A DNA stretch of 64,000 bases from positions 2,542,001 to 2,606,000 of the forward strand of contig OZ253666.1 in NCBI GenBank assembly GCA_965263305.1. The letters are read 5' to 3'. Positions within the stretch are counted from its first letter, which is position 1. Each line of letters begins with the position of its first letter. The position numbers were made by a program, and so were the translations under genes. Of this stretch, positions 44,926-54,063 are shown piece by piece. The notes beneath the pieces were generated by a model that worked only from the letters and a program-made list of their open reading frames with translations, made no database searches and was not told the DNA's origin. The DNA is from MED-G105 sp965263305 (GTDB lineage: Bacteria; Pseudomonadota; Alphaproteobacteria; Caulobacterales; Parvularculaceae).

Positions 44926-45589
44926 CTAGTTCCTTTCTGATCTTTTCGAATGCCAGCCGAAGACGGGATTTCACCGTTCCAAGGGGCAAGCCGAGTTTTT
45001 CTGCAATTTCTGAATGAGGCGCATCGTCCATAAAATGCAAAACGACAACTTCATGCTGGTTGGGTGGTAGTGAAGAGAAAGCGTTTAAAATCCGTTCGTC
45101 GCGATTTTGTCGAACGATCCGATCGTCGGGTGCTTCTTCTTCGTTAGACTGGAATGTTGGGTCATCCGGATCCAGCGGCGGTTTGTTGGCGCGCCGAGCT
45201 GCATCAATCCTAAGGTTTCGGGCGATGGTGAAAATCCAAGTCGCGGCGGACGCTTTGGCAGGGTCAAAAAGCGTCGCTTTGCGCCACACTTTCAGCATCG
45301 TATCTTGCGCGATATCTTCCGCGAGGTCAGCCGAAGCGCCGGCTCTCATAAGATAACCCTTCACCCTGGGCGCGAAATACTCAAAAATCGACGCAAAAGC
45401 CTGACGGTCAGCGTTTTCCGAGACGCGGACCAGCAACGTCGTATGGGCATCGGAACGTTTCGTGGTCGTGGGCGCTGTTGCTAAAGCATCGCCGCCGGTC
45501 TCGTCGGGTTCCGCAGAGGAGACCGGACGAGGCGGAACGGGCGTGGATTGACTCTTGGACACGTGAGCTGGTGTTGCTCCAAACATCAT
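44909..45589 (-). CDS. rpoE: ECF RNA polymerase sigma factor, RpoE (ECF11) type
   Basis: 226 residues. Region 2 (ASADLAEDIAQDTMLKVWRKA) and region 4 (SEIAEKLGLPLGTVKSRLRLAFEKIRKEL) are typical of ECF factors paired with ChrR. The first 50 residues are a non-conserved, Pro/Thr-rich extension. It drives the singlet-oxygen response; the divergent flavin oxidoreductase and DUF1365 genes are members of the conserved core regulon. A TGATCC box 66 bp upstream may be its own promoter, allowing autoregulation. Confidence 0.93.
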   Translation of the reverse strand: MMFGATPAHVSKSQSTPVPPRPVSSAEPDETGGDALATAPTTTKRSDAHTTLLVRVSENADRQAFASIFEYFAPRVKGYLMRAGASADLAEDIAQDTMLKVWRKATLFDPAKASAATWIFTIARNLRIDAARRANKPPLDPDDPTFQSNEEEAPDDRIVRQNRDERILNAFSSLPPNQHEVVVLHFMDDAPHSEIAEKLGLPLGTVKSRLRLAFEKIRKELGDLDA

Positions 45590-45654
45590 CGCGAAGGCCT
45601 GCTCTATCTCACTTAGATTTGACTACATAAGTGGATACGCATCGGCGTCGTAAT

Positions 45655-45660
45655 GGATCA
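45655..45660 (-). promoter_or_regulatory. Candidate sigma-E -35 box for rpoE-chrR
   Basis: TGATCC on the minus strand, 66 bp before the rpoE start. It matches the -35 element known for RpoE of the ChrR group. A matching -10 is not clear. A partner TGATCT serves the divergent operon. Confidence 0.45.
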
Positions 45661-45760
45661 ATTTAGGTATCTCGAAAGCATCGTAACGTTTCCGCGCTCT
45701 ATAATCTACCGGAGGATATTCGTCGTAACAATTGTCGGTCGGTTAAGAGTATAAATCATT

Positions 45761-45766
45761 TGATCT
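45761..45766 (+). promoter_or_regulatory. Candidate sigma-E -35 box for the flavin oxidoreductase operon
   Basis: TGATCT about 100 bp before the ATG at 45869, differing by one base from the box before rpoE. This supports shared control of the divergent units, but the -10 region is uncertain. Confidence 0.4.
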
Positions 45767-45868
45767 GAACGAATACGACCAAACAATTGTATTGCTTGAT
45801 TTTTTTCGAGTTTTGCGCGTTTTCTATGAGTGGCGAGCAGGTTTCAACCTTAAAAAGATAGGATTTTC

Positions 45869-47269
45869 ATGGCTTTTGATGCGCCCGGCCGTCATCTGCA
45901 GCGTCGCACTAGCGATGAACACGTTATCCAGCCGAGCAAGGAACGGCTCAGGGTTGCGGTGATTGGTGGGGGCATATCTGGTCTTAGCGCTGCATGGCTT
46001 CTGAGCAAGGCGCATGACGTGGTCCTTTTTGAAGAGGGACACAAGCTGGGCGGCCACGCCAACACAGTGATGGCGACCGGCGCTGATGGTCGCTCAACGC
46101 CAGTGGACGCCGGCTTTATTGTTTTCAACCGGCCGAACTATCCGAATTTTACAGCACTCATGAACCACCTCGAGGTGGAGATCGGCGAAACTTGCATGTC
46201 TTTTGCGGTTTCAATGAACAACGGCAACGTCGAATATGCGGGCCATTCAATGTCGTCCGTATTCGCACGGCGTCGCAGTATTGCTTCCCCTTCTCATTGG
46301 GCGATGTTGTGTGATATTCCCCGTTTCCATGCATCGGCTAAACAGGCGCTCCGTCAGGGAATTGATGACGGTTTGTCGGTAGCGGCGTTTATTGAACAGA
46401 AAAAACTGTCCGCACCATTCGTTGAGTATTTCCTAAAACCCTTCGCCGCCGCAATTTGGTCGACGCCAACGGCAAATGTGCTTGATTATCCGGCGTCGTC
46501 GTTATTCCGGTTCTTTGATAATCACGGGCTATTGCAGGTTCTTGATATGCCCTTGTGGAACACCGTCAAAGGCGGTTCCTGGCGTTATGTAGAAAACCTC
46601 ATGGAGCGCTTTTCGGGCGATGTCAGGTTGCGGTCTTCAGTGGCGCAAATTCGCCGGCAGTCCGACGGCGTTATGGTTAAAACGACCGATGGGAGTGAAG
46701 AGAACTTTGACGAGGCCGTCATTGCAACCCATGCAGATCAAGCCCTGGCCATGCTTGAAACGCCGACGGAAGAAGAGCGCCGGCTCCTCGGCGCTTTTCG
46801 ATATCAACCAAATCGGGCGGTGGTTCACTTCGACAAGACGTTTATGCCGATCCGAAAGCGCGCATGGGCGAGTTGGAATTACCTAGAGAACGCTGGCGGG
46901 GATGACGCTTCCATTACCTATTGGATGAACCGCCTGCAAATTCTCGACTGTGATGATGTGTTTGTTACGCTGAACCCGGCGACGCCGATCGCGTCGGAAA
47001 AAATTGTCGCTGAATTCGACTACACTCATCCAATGTTCAATGTTGAAGCGGGGCGCGCCCAGCAATCCCTTTGGCGCCTACAAGGCGTTGGCGGCGTTTG
47101 GTATTGCGGCGCCCATTTCGGTCAAGGGTTCCATGAAGATGGGCTCCAGGCGGGGCTTGCCGTTGCGGAAGCATTAGGGGGCGTTAGTCGCCCCTGGGAC
47201 GTGCCGAATGAGTCAGGCCGAATTTATCTCGGGCCAGACTCAACTCTTGCCTCCATCGCGGCTCAGTAA
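45869..47269 (+). CDS. FAD-dependent amine oxidase-like protein (COG2907)
   Basis: 466 residues. An N-terminal extension of about 27 residues precedes the dinucleotide-binding VIGGGISGLSAAWLL and a FEEGHKLGGHANT stretch. The C-terminal part with YCGAHFGQGFHEDGLQAG closes the FAD fold. This family sits next to DUF1365 and, in many genomes, a cyclopropane-fatty-acid synthase, and belongs to the RpoE-ChrR regulon; it may act in lipid (furan fatty acid or cyclopropane) modification. The next gene starts near or inside its end. The substrate is not known. Confidence 0.87.
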   Translation: MAFDAPGRHLQRRTSDEHVIQPSKERLRVAVIGGGISGLSAAWLLSKAHDVVLFEEGHKLGGHANTVMATGADGRSTPVDAGFIVFNRPNYPNFTALMNHLEVEIGETCMSFAVSMNNGNVEYAGHSMSSVFARRRSIASPSHWAMLCDIPRFHASAKQALRQGIDDGLSVAAFIEQKKLSAPFVEYFLKPFAAAIWSTPTANVLDYPASSLFRFFDNHGLLQVLDMPLWNTVKGGSWRYVENLMERFSGDVRLRSSVAQIRRQSDGVMVKTTDGSEENFDEAVIATHADQALAMLETPTEEERRLLGAFRYQPNRAVVHFDKTFMPIRKRAWASWNYLENAGGDDASITYWMNRLQILDCDDVFVTLNPATPIASEKIVAEFDYTHPMFNVEAGRAQQSLWRLQGVGGVWYCGAHFGQGFHEDGLQAGLAVAEALGGVSRPWDVPNESGRIYLGPDSTLASIAAQ

Positions 47270-47315
47270 TCCGATGGGCTCGGATGAAATCGAGACAATG
47301 TCGGAAGACGCAGAC

Positions 47316-48116
47316 ATGGCGACAGAAAACCAAAGTGGCCTTTACTTTGGCGCCGTGACCCATCGTCGGTTCAAACCGAAATCCCATTTTCTCCGGTATC
47401 GGGTGTTTTCAGCCCTGTTGGACCTTGATGATATAGATGGGTTAGACGCGCGTTGCCGGTTTTTTTCTCGCGGCCGGTTCAACCTCTTTTCTTTCCACGA
47501 TCAGGATTACGGCGACGGTAAGCCGGCGGATATTGCCGCCTATATCCGTGAAACATTAGCGGATCACGGCGTTGATGGCGCCGGGCGGCTTTTGCTTCTT
47601 TGTTACCCCCGCATGCTGGGTTTCGCCTTCACGCCGCTCGCTGTTTATTACTGCCATGACCGCCAAAACCGGCTGAGCGCGGTTCTCTATGAGGTGCGCA
47701 ATACCTTCGGCGGGCGGCACAGTTACCTGATCCCGGTGGAGGGCGCGCCTTCGGTGATCGCGCAGGCGGTTCAAAAACGCTTTCACGTCTCGCCCTTTCT
47801 CGACATGGATATGCGTTATCATTTCCGTCTAACGAGGCCCGATGAGACGATTGCGGTCGCCGTGCGGGAGACCGATCCCGATGGGCCTATATTGCACGCG
47901 GCGTTTGCCGGCGATCGTTCGCCCCTAACAGACCAGACATTGTTAAAAGCATTTTTCGCTTATCCCCTTATGACCGTGAAAGTGGTCCTCGGCATCCATT
48001 GGGAGGCTTTGCGCCTGGTGCTTAAGGGCTTGCGCTTGCGGGCGGGGGACCCGACGCCGATCAATCCCATAACCCTTGTGACATCTTCAAACCGAGCGAT
48101 CACCCCGGCGGAATAG
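47316..48116 (+). CDS. DUF1365 protein of the sigma-E regulon
   Basis: 266 residues from the ATG at 47316, chosen because GGAAG lies eight bases before it and the family begins like GLYFGAVTHRRFKPKSHFLRYRVF. Upstream in-frame ATGs at 47208, 47274 and 47298 would lengthen it. FAFTPLAVYYCHD and VRNTFGGRHSYLI are family features. The function is unknown; it co-occurs with COG2907 and the ChrR sigma factor. The end of this operon is unclear; scoA follows after 95 bp. Confidence 0.88.
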   Translation: MATENQSGLYFGAVTHRRFKPKSHFLRYRVFSALLDLDDIDGLDARCRFFSRGRFNLFSFHDQDYGDGKPADIAAYIRETLADHGVDGAGRLLLLCYPRMLGFAFTPLAVYYCHDRQNRLSAVLYEVRNTFGGRHSYLIPVEGAPSVIAQAVQKRFHVSPFLDMDMRYHFRLTRPDETIAVAVRETDPDGPILHAAFAGDRSPLTDQTLLKAFFAYPLMTVKVVLGIHWEALRLVLKGLRLRAGDPTPINPITLVTSSNRAITPAE

Positions 48117-48211
48117 AACGCGTGAATAGACCTCGCGGGTTCTTTGGGCTACTCCCTGGCGGCGTAGTGCCCATACCCAGCCTGCGCCCCACATTCGAGA
48201 GGTGATGATCC

Positions 48212-48910
48212 ATGGAAAAGATTTGCAAGAACGCCGACGCCGCCCTGGAAGGGTTGCTCTTTGATGGCATGACCATCATGGCGGGCGGCTTTGGTCTTTG
48301 CGGAATTCCCGAAAATCTTATCAGCGCCATTAGAAACGCCGGTACGAAAGACCTCACCATCATCTCCAACAATTGCGGTGTTGATGGGTTTGGCCTCGGC
48401 CTGCTGCTCGAGACGAAGCAGATCAAGAAAATGGTTTCCTCCTATGTCGGAGAGAATAAAGAGTTTGAACGTCAGTTCCTCTCTGGCGAGTTAGAACTTG
48501 AGTTCAATCCCCAGGGCACCTTGGCTGAACGCTGTCGCGCAGGCGGCGCCGGCATCCCGGGGTTCTACACCAAGACCGGCGTCGGGACGGTCATTGCAGA
48601 GGGGAAGGAACACAAAGAGTTCAACGGCGAGAGGTACATCCTTGAAACAGGGCTCGTCGCCGATCTTTCGATTGTCAAAGCGTGGAAGGCCGACCCGGAA
48701 GGAAACCTCATCTTCCGGAAAACCGCCCGCAATTTTAATCCCATGATGGCGACGGCCGGGCGCACCACCGTCGTTGAAGTCGAAGAGATGGTCGCGCTTG
48801 GTGATTTAGACGCCGACAATATCCACACGCCGGGCATTTTTGTGCAACGCCTTATTCAAGGCGAGCATGAAAAGCGCATTGAACAACGCACTGTCCGTGA
48901 ACGGGCATAA
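48212..48910 (+). CDS. scoA: 3-oxoacid CoA-transferase subunit A
   Basis: 232 residues, CoA-transferase family I alpha chain, with GFGLCGIPENLI near the N-terminus and NCGVDGFGLG. With subunit B it transfers CoA from succinyl-CoA to acetoacetate, a step in using ketone bodies or the acetoacetate from tyrosine. GAGAGGTGATGATCC precedes the ATG. The subunit B gene follows after 32 bp. Confidence 0.94.
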   Translation: MEKICKNADAALEGLLFDGMTIMAGGFGLCGIPENLISAIRNAGTKDLTIISNNCGVDGFGLGLLLETKQIKKMVSSYVGENKEFERQFLSGELELEFNPQGTLAERCRAGGAGIPGFYTKTGVGTVIAEGKEHKEFNGERYILETGLVADLSIVKAWKADPEGNLIFRKTARNFNPMMATAGRTTVVEVEEMVALGDLDADNIHTPGIFVQRLIQGEHEKRIEQRTVRERA

Positions 48911-48942
48911 CTTTAGACGAATGAAGCTGGAGGCTTGAAGAA

Positions 48943-49581
48943 ATGCCCTGGGATCGCAACCAAATGGCCGAGCGGGCCGCCAAAGAACTACAAGATGGGT
49001 TTTACGTTAATCTCGGGATTGGCATTCCGACGCTTGTCGCGAATTATATTCCCGATGGGGTTGAGGTGACGCTGCAATCGGAAAACGGGATGCTCGGCAT
49101 GGGGCCCTTTCCGTTTGACGGGGAGGAAGACCCGGACCTCATCAATGCCGGTAAGCAGACGATTACAGAGCTTGATCGCACATCATACTTTTCGAGCGCT
49201 GACAGTTTCGCCATGATCCGTGGCGGGCATATTGATTTATCTATCCTGGGCGCGATGGAGGTCTCAGAAAATGGCGATCTGGCGAACTGGATGATCCCCG
49301 GTAAAATGGTGAAGGGCATGGGCGGCGCCATGGATTTGGTCGCCGGCGTGAAGCGTGTTGTGGTGGTGATGGATCACGCCTCGAAAAAAGGCGATCCCAA
49401 ACTCCTACACCAATGTTCGTTGCCGCTGACGGGCCAGGAGGTTGTCGACATGGCGATCACCAATCTTGGGGTTTTTGAGATTGATCGCGGCAAGGGGATG
49501 CGCCTTGTTGAATTGGCGCCGGATGTCAGCCTCGACGACGTAAAGGCGCAAACGGAAGCAAGCTTTGAGGTTGCGCTCTGA
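48943..49581 (+). CDS. scoB: 3-oxoacid CoA-transferase subunit B
   Basis: 212 residues, the beta chain carrying the catalytic glutamate in LQSENGMLGMGP. GIGIPTLVANYIP and the GGHIDLSILGAMEV stretch are typical. Acetoacetate from fumarylacetoacetate, the end of the tyrosine route (maiA and hppD lie about 5 kb away), would be a natural substrate. The next start is one base after its stop. Confidence 0.95.
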   Translation: MPWDRNQMAERAAKELQDGFYVNLGIGIPTLVANYIPDGVEVTLQSENGMLGMGPFPFDGEEDPDLINAGKQTITELDRTSYFSSADSFAMIRGGHIDLSILGAMEVSENGDLANWMIPGKMVKGMGGAMDLVAGVKRVVVVMDHASKKGDPKLLHQCSLPLTGQEVVDMAITNLGVFEIDRGKGMRLVELAPDVSLDDVKAQTEASFEVAL

Positions 49582-49582
49582 G

Positions 49583-50776
49583 ATGGGCCCATCTGACCAA
49601 TCCATGATGTCTACAGAAGGGTTGGCGGGTCTGGAAACGCCGGCATTGTTGCTCAGCCTACGGCGCCTTGATCGCAATATTACGCGGTTAAACACCTATT
49701 TATCGGGGAAGGGCGCAGGGCTGCGCCCCCATATCAAGACGGTGAAATGCGCTGATGTTTGGCGGCGCGCTTTCAGCGAAAATTCAGATGACCAAAGCGT
49801 TACCGTGTCGACGCTGTTGGAAGCGGAACATGCTTTTGCCGAAGGCGTGAAAAACATTCTCTATGCGGTCGCGATCGCGCCAAACAAATTGCCGCGCGCC
49901 ATCGCGCTCCACGCGAAGGGCGCTGATTTAACGGTCACCGTTGATTGTCTCGCCGCCGCTAAGGCGGTTGCAAACGCGGGAGCAGCGGCGGGTGTTGATT
50001 TGCCGACCGTCATTGAAATTGACAGTGATAATCACCGCGCGGGCGTCAAACCCGGAAGCGAAGACGCCAGAGTGATCGCCCAGTTTCTAGACCAATCACG
50101 CGGCGCACTATTTCGCGGGCTCATGACCCATGCCGGCGGCTCCTACGATTGTCGCAGCACGGCGGCGATCACCGCCATCGCCGAAAAAGAACGTCGCGCT
50201 GTCGTCGACACCGCCGCCATGCTGGCGGAGGCGGGGACGCCTTGTGAGATGACGAGCATCGGTTCAACGCCGACAGCGTTGTTCGGCGACCGGTTCGACG
50301 GCGTTAGCGAGGTGCGGGCTGGTGTCTACATGACCATGGACCTCGTCATGGCGGGGCTCGGCGTATGCGCCATCGATGATATTGCCCTCAGTGTACTCAC
50401 CAGTGTCATCGGCCATCAACCAGATCGCCAACAAATCCTTATTGACGCAGGATGGATGGCCATGTCCCGCGATCGCGGCACCTCGGACCACGCAATTGAT
50501 CAGGGCTATGGGCTTGTCTGTGATGAGAGGGGCGCGCCCCTTGATGGCGGCGCCTTCATCGTCAGCGGCGCAAACCAGGAACACGGCATTGTCTCACGAC
50601 GCGATGGCGGGCCAATCGATATCGATCAGTTCCCGATCGGAACGCTCCTGCGTGTCCTGCCTAACCATGCCTGCGCCACAGCGGCGCAATTCGGCGACTA
50701 TATTGTGTTGGACGACGATGACAGGCCGGTCGATCGGTGGGCGCGGTTTAATGGGTGGCATGGCCGGTTGGCGTGA
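49583..50776 (+). CDS. DSD1-type PLP enzyme (D-threonine aldolase / D-serine dehydratase-like)
   Basis: About 397 residues from the ATG at 49583; an ATG at 49604 is possible. Alanine-racemase-like N-terminal barrel with the PLP lysine in LRPHIKTVKC, and a C-terminal domain with GANQEHGIV and LPNHACATA, whose His and Cys form the metal site of D-serine dehydratase and D-threonine aldolase. It acts on D-amino acids or beta-hydroxy D-amino acids. It is coupled to scoB, one base apart, so it may share that operon. The precise reaction is undecided. Confidence 0.85.
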   Translation: MGPSDQSMMSTEGLAGLETPALLLSLRRLDRNITRLNTYLSGKGAGLRPHIKTVKCADVWRRAFSENSDDQSVTVSTLLEAEHAFAEGVKNILYAVAIAPNKLPRAIALHAKGADLTVTVDCLAAAKAVANAGAAAGVDLPTVIEIDSDNHRAGVKPGSEDARVIAQFLDQSRGALFRGLMTHAGGSYDCRSTAAITAIAEKERRAVVDTAAMLAEAGTPCEMTSIGSTPTALFGDRFDGVSEVRAGVYMTMDLVMAGLGVCAIDDIALSVLTSVIGHQPDRQQILIDAGWMAMSRDRGTSDHAIDQGYGLVCDERGAPLDGGAFIVSGANQEHGIVSRRDGGPIDIDQFPIGTLLRVLPNHACATAAQFGDYIVLDDDDRPVDRWARFNGWHGRLA

Positions 50777-50835
50777 TTTCTAGCGGGCTTAAACCTGTAA
50801 TGTTTTCAGCTGAATGTTATTGGCGGAAATTCGCC

Positions 50836-51013
50836 GATTGTGTTGAAAAACTCCCTTACGGCGTTATGATCAGTGTGCGCTCAAAATAATCGGTCAATTT
50901 GCTATATGTTTTGGGAATTTTGAGTCAATATAGCGTATATTTTGCGAGCTTCGTCCAATTGGTTGCAGTTTTCCGCTAGGCCATTTCGCACCCCCGACTT
51001 TTTCAACACAATC
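50836..51013. mobile_element. 178-bp inverted-repeat element (MITE-like or IS remnant)
   Basis: GATTGTGTTGAAAAA at 50836-50850 and its exact reverse complement at 50999-51013 face inward. The AT-rich interior holds no long gene. Arms of this kind (TTGAAAAA ends) occur at termini of IS elements. It lies between a conserved gene and an unknown membrane protein. No flanking target duplication is obvious. Confidence 0.5.
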
Positions 51014-51054
51014 CGCCAGAAGGAGACATTTGCCGTTGATTTGGCAATGTCATT

Positions 51055-51612
51055 TTATGAGGTAAAGGCTGCCTTAGCTCCTCTGTCAAATGCGACAGTA
51101 AAATTTTCTTTGAAAGGTGGTTGAACAACCCTAGAGCGCCATTCGGTATCGAATGAAGGCAACGTTGCAATCCATGTTTCGAGACTTTCAAAATTCTCAC
51201 AATCTTCGGACAGTATAACTTTTTCAAGCTGGTCATTATTTTGAAATTCAATTTCACAACAGATGAGATCGGTTGTGATTTCGTCGGTTTTGAAGAACGA
51301 TACTCTTTCGATTTTTTCTCGGGTGATCGTATGTACTGATCCAACGCCAGTCCCAAGTAACAAATACTGATCATTGATATGCGAGATTTTAGCCAGTTGT
51401 GCGTTTGATCTCAATTTCCGAAAATCGCGTCGTAAAAAAATTTGTAGCAATATAAGCCCAACACTAACCATGGGAAAAACAAGAATCCAAAGTGATTCTG
51501 GTAAGGAGGAAAAACTAAACAACGCAAAAAAGAATGAGGGAATATGCCATTCCCACGATATCACCGTAACCCATTCGGCAATTGTAAAGCGAATTCTTCG
51601 CAGGTTGGCCAT
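51055..51612 (-). CDS. Two-segment membrane protein of unknown function
   Basis: 185 residues. Two hydrophobic helices (about residues 24-60, HIPSFFFALFSF and LWILVFPMVSVGLILLQIFL) are followed by a basic loop and a soluble beta-rich domain of about 120 residues that resembles a bacterial PH-like fold in general shape only. No family recognised. The gene is more AT-rich than its neighbours and borders the inverted-repeat element, so it may be accessory. Confidence 0.6.
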   Translation of the reverse strand: MANLRRIRFTIAEWVTVISWEWHIPSFFFALFSFSSLPESLWILVFPMVSVGLILLQIFLRRDFRKLRSNAQLAKISHINDQYLLLGTGVGSVHTITREKIERVSFFKTDEITTDLICCEIEFQNNDQLEKVILSEDCENFESLETWIATLPSFDTEWRSRVVQPPFKENFTVAFDRGAKAAFTS

Positions 51613-51743
51613 GAACTAAACATCGATGGAATGGATTGAAATTCTACGTCTACAATGGCTAAACAATCAGACATTGTCTATAGCTTATCGCGAGCCCGAA
51701 AAGGCCCAATATCCCCCAATAATCCACTCTCTGAGCCCGCCCT

Positions 51744-52289
51744 TTAAACCCCCGCATCTTTTAACGCCGCGCGGTGGGCGCTTGCCTCTTCGATGTAATG
51801 GCCCGAGGCGATGAGGGCCATTTTTTCTTCCCCCTCGCGCAGATCGCGGAATTTTTTCGCCGGCGCGCCTGCCCACAACTCGCCTTTGGGCACAACCTTC
51901 CGAGGGCTGAGGAATGCGCCCGCGGCCAGCATCGCGCCCGTCTCCACGATTGAGCCATCGAGCATGGTCGCGCCCATGCCGACGAACCCGCCATCCTCCA
52001 CGGTGCATCCGTGCAGCATGCATTTGTGACCGACCAGCGCCTTAGCGCCAATCAAGGTTGGCTTGCCGCCCCATTCGGGTGCGTCGACGTGAATGATGGT
52101 CCCATCCTGAACATTCGACCCGGCGCCGACCAAAATCTTGTTGGTGTCGGCGCGCAATACGCAGCCATACCAGACGGATGCATCTTCCTGCACCTCCACA
52201 TCCCCGCACACAACCGCGCCGGGAGCAATAAAAGCGCTCGGGTGGATAACGGGTTTCTTATCGCCGATAGCGAAAATGAGGGGTTCCAT
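51744..52289 (-). CDS. Gamma carbonic anhydrase-like hexapeptide protein
   Basis: 181 residues, a left-handed beta-helix with repeats such as IAPGAVVCGDVEVQEDASVWYG and a His-bearing HKCMLHGCTVEDGGFVGMGATMLDG, as in the gamma carbonic anhydrase / PaaY group. Zinc histidines are plausible in GHKCMLHGC and in the IIHVD segment. Many members lack measurable anhydrase activity and some are thioesterases, so the label is by family only. Confidence 0.9.
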   Translation of the reverse strand: MEPLIFAIGDKKPVIHPSAFIAPGAVVCGDVEVQEDASVWYGCVLRADTNKILVGAGSNVQDGTIIHVDAPEWGGKPTLIGAKALVGHKCMLHGCTVEDGGFVGMGATMLDGSIVETGAMLAAGAFLSPRKVVPKGELWAGAPAKKFRDLREGEEKMALIASGHYIEEASAHRAALKDAGV

Positions 52290-52613
52290 GGACGGTCTCT
52301 CGGTTGCGGTTTTGCGATAGGGCTAAGTCAGATAAGCCGATCAAACAAGCGGCAGGTGCAGCAGAGGATTGGACCGGGGCGTATGTCGGGTTGAGTTATT
52401 TTGGCATTTCTTGTTCAAACTGTCGCTAACGATCCGGAAAGCTGGCTCCCAACGATCGGGTAAAACCTTCAAACAAGATGCAAATGCGTCTTTTGCGGAT
52501 AGATTGTTGACGCTCCAAACGGCATCTTGACCAAATCTGAGAAGAGCTTGATGTTTTCTCGCGGGTGACTTTAAGCTACGGAGCTGCGTCAAGGGCGCTT
52601 TCGGGGGTGTTAA
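52290..52613. other. 324-bp gap before the DUF4760-like gene
   Basis: Holds no secure gene. A minus-strand frame at 52341-52670 overlaps the next gene and matches no family I know. Promoters for the flanking divergent genes must lie here, but no box stands out. Confidence 0.4.
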
Positions 52614-53075
52614 ATGTTGAATGAATTTATCGATCAAAACAAAATTGAGTTGACGCTGGCTCTCATTCAAGTAATTGGCCTTCCTGTCGCAATTATTGGC
52701 CTACTTATTAATACCAGAAACAGTGCCAGGTCCCGTGACCTCCAAGTTATTCTTTCTCTTACAGAACAGTTCTGGATAAACTGGTCTGAAAGGTGGCGGG
52801 CGATAAGTCGAAAGGTAGAAGAACATGAAGGGATAGAAGAACTGGATCAGAAAGAAAAAGATGACCTGGTGGACCTGTTCAACTTTCTTGATCATATTGG
52901 GCGTCTTGCAATGTCGGGGCATATTCGCGATGGGAAAGCGTTGAACGCTGCTATCTCACCCGTTGTTAGCCGCACGTTGCTGCATTCAGGTCCATTAATC
53001 GCAGCATACCGGAAAGAGGACGGGTCGGAAGTCTTTCGCGGTCTTCTCTTTTTCCAAAAAAAGTTTGTCAGATAA
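52614..53075 (+). CDS. Membrane-anchored protein, DUF4760-like
   Basis: 153 residues. One N-terminal membrane helix (LALIQVIGLPVAIIGLLIN) is followed by a helical cytoplasmic part. The pattern of an N-terminal helix, a conserved tryptophan-rich helix (FWINWSERW) and a leucine-rich FNFLDHIGRL resembles DUF4760-type proteins from memory only. No role known. It lies in the short accessory patch between the CoA-transferase genes and the tyrosine genes. Confidence 0.6.
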   Translation: MLNEFIDQNKIELTLALIQVIGLPVAIIGLLINTRNSARSRDLQVILSLTEQFWINWSERWRAISRKVEEHEGIEELDQKEKDDLVDLFNFLDHIGRLAMSGHIRDGKALNAAISPVVSRTLLHSGPLIAAYRKEDGSEVFRGLLFFQKKFVR

Positions 53076-53151
53076 CGTAGCATCGATCATCTCTAATTTG
53101 CGTCTAAATTTTTCCTAGACCAGATAACGCTAAGCTAACTCCTCTACCATT

Positions 53152-53790
53152 CTAACGCCCCGCGGCATCCGGCTGATTTTCAGGGTGGGCACGTGCAAAT
53201 GGCGCCAGGGCGTTGCAACGATTAAAAATCTCCACAATGCGCGGTGTCTCGGACAGATCGACGCCGAAGCGTTGGCAGCCGAACACTTGGGGGATGAGGA
53301 AGGCGTCGGCGAAGCCTGGCTCGTCACCGGTGCAAAAGGGAGTGTCCGGCTTTAACAGTTGTTCCACGGCGCGCAGTGCGCCGCCGCTCCAGCGGTTCAG
53401 CCATTCCTCCATGGCGTCGGCGTCAAAACCGTGATCCTGTTTTAGGTATTTCTGTATGCGAAGGTTCATAAAGGGCTGCCCCTCGCAGGCGATGGCCGCG
53501 GCGATCGCGCGCGCTCTTGCTCTTTCTTCAATGTCGACCGGCAGGAGCGCGGGGGTGGGGAAGCGTTCTTCCAGATATTCCGCAATCGCCAGGGATTGGG
53601 TCAATACACCCCCGTCGTCGGTCATGAGAGCGGGCACTAGTCCTTGCGGATTGCGCGACAGATGCGCGTCAGATTTTTGCGCGCCCTCTAATAAGTTCAC
53701 CGGGGTGTACTCATAGGCGATGTCTTTCAACGCCAATATAATCCGAATGCGGTATGTTGCGCTGGAACGCCAATAGCCGAATAGCTTCAT
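53152..53790 (-). CDS. maiA: Maleylacetoacetate isomerase (zeta-class GST)
   Basis: 212 residues. Isomerises maleylacetoacetate to fumarylacetoacetate in tyrosine breakdown, using glutathione. The active-site SSATYRIR near the start and the NPQGLVPALMTDDG segment are typical. The cysteine of the SSCS motif is alanine, as in many bacterial members. It is divergent from hppD, 273 bp away. No fumarylacetoacetase or homogentisate dioxygenase gene lies in the window. Confidence 0.88.
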   Translation of the reverse strand: MKLFGYWRSSATYRIRIILALKDIAYEYTPVNLLEGAQKSDAHLSRNPQGLVPALMTDDGGVLTQSLAIAEYLEERFPTPALLPVDIEERARARAIAAAIACEGQPFMNLRIQKYLKQDHGFDADAMEEWLNRWSGGALRAVEQLLKPDTPFCTGDEPGFADAFLIPQVFGCQRFGVDLSETPRIVEIFNRCNALAPFARAHPENQPDAAGR

Positions 53791-53953
53791 GGGGAATGCC
53801 TCTCATCATCGAAGGGTCGCCAGTGTGGGCGCCGTTTGGGCCCTCATATGCGCCTTCGCGCCATCGTTGGATAGCGTGCACGTGCTCACGTTTAAATAGG
53901 CCCGTAGGTTGGTCCAAGCCGGTAGAATCCCCTATTGAATGCCGAGCCCCATA

Positions 53954-53982
53954 TTGACTAATCGTAACTTCTGTTACTAAAT
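53954..53982 (+). promoter_or_regulatory. hppD promoter with MarR-type inverted repeat
   Basis: TTGACT at 53954-53959 and CTAAAT at 53977-53982, 17 bp apart. GTAAC-TTCT-GTTAC (53964-53977), a perfect inverted repeat, fills the spacer. MarR repressors bind such sites and a MarR gene overlaps hppD, so autorepression is likely. Confidence 0.6.
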
Positions 53983-54063
53983 GCCAGCGACATTACGGCG
54001 ACGTTAAAGCGTGTGTTGGCGCGGGGCTTTTACCCTGGCGCAACGCGCGGCAAGGGAACTTCC

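Noticed and set aside
52341..52670. 109-codon minus-strand frame
   Set aside because: It overlaps the start of a better gene at 52614, has no known family and no clear ribosome site. Not excluded as a decayed gene.
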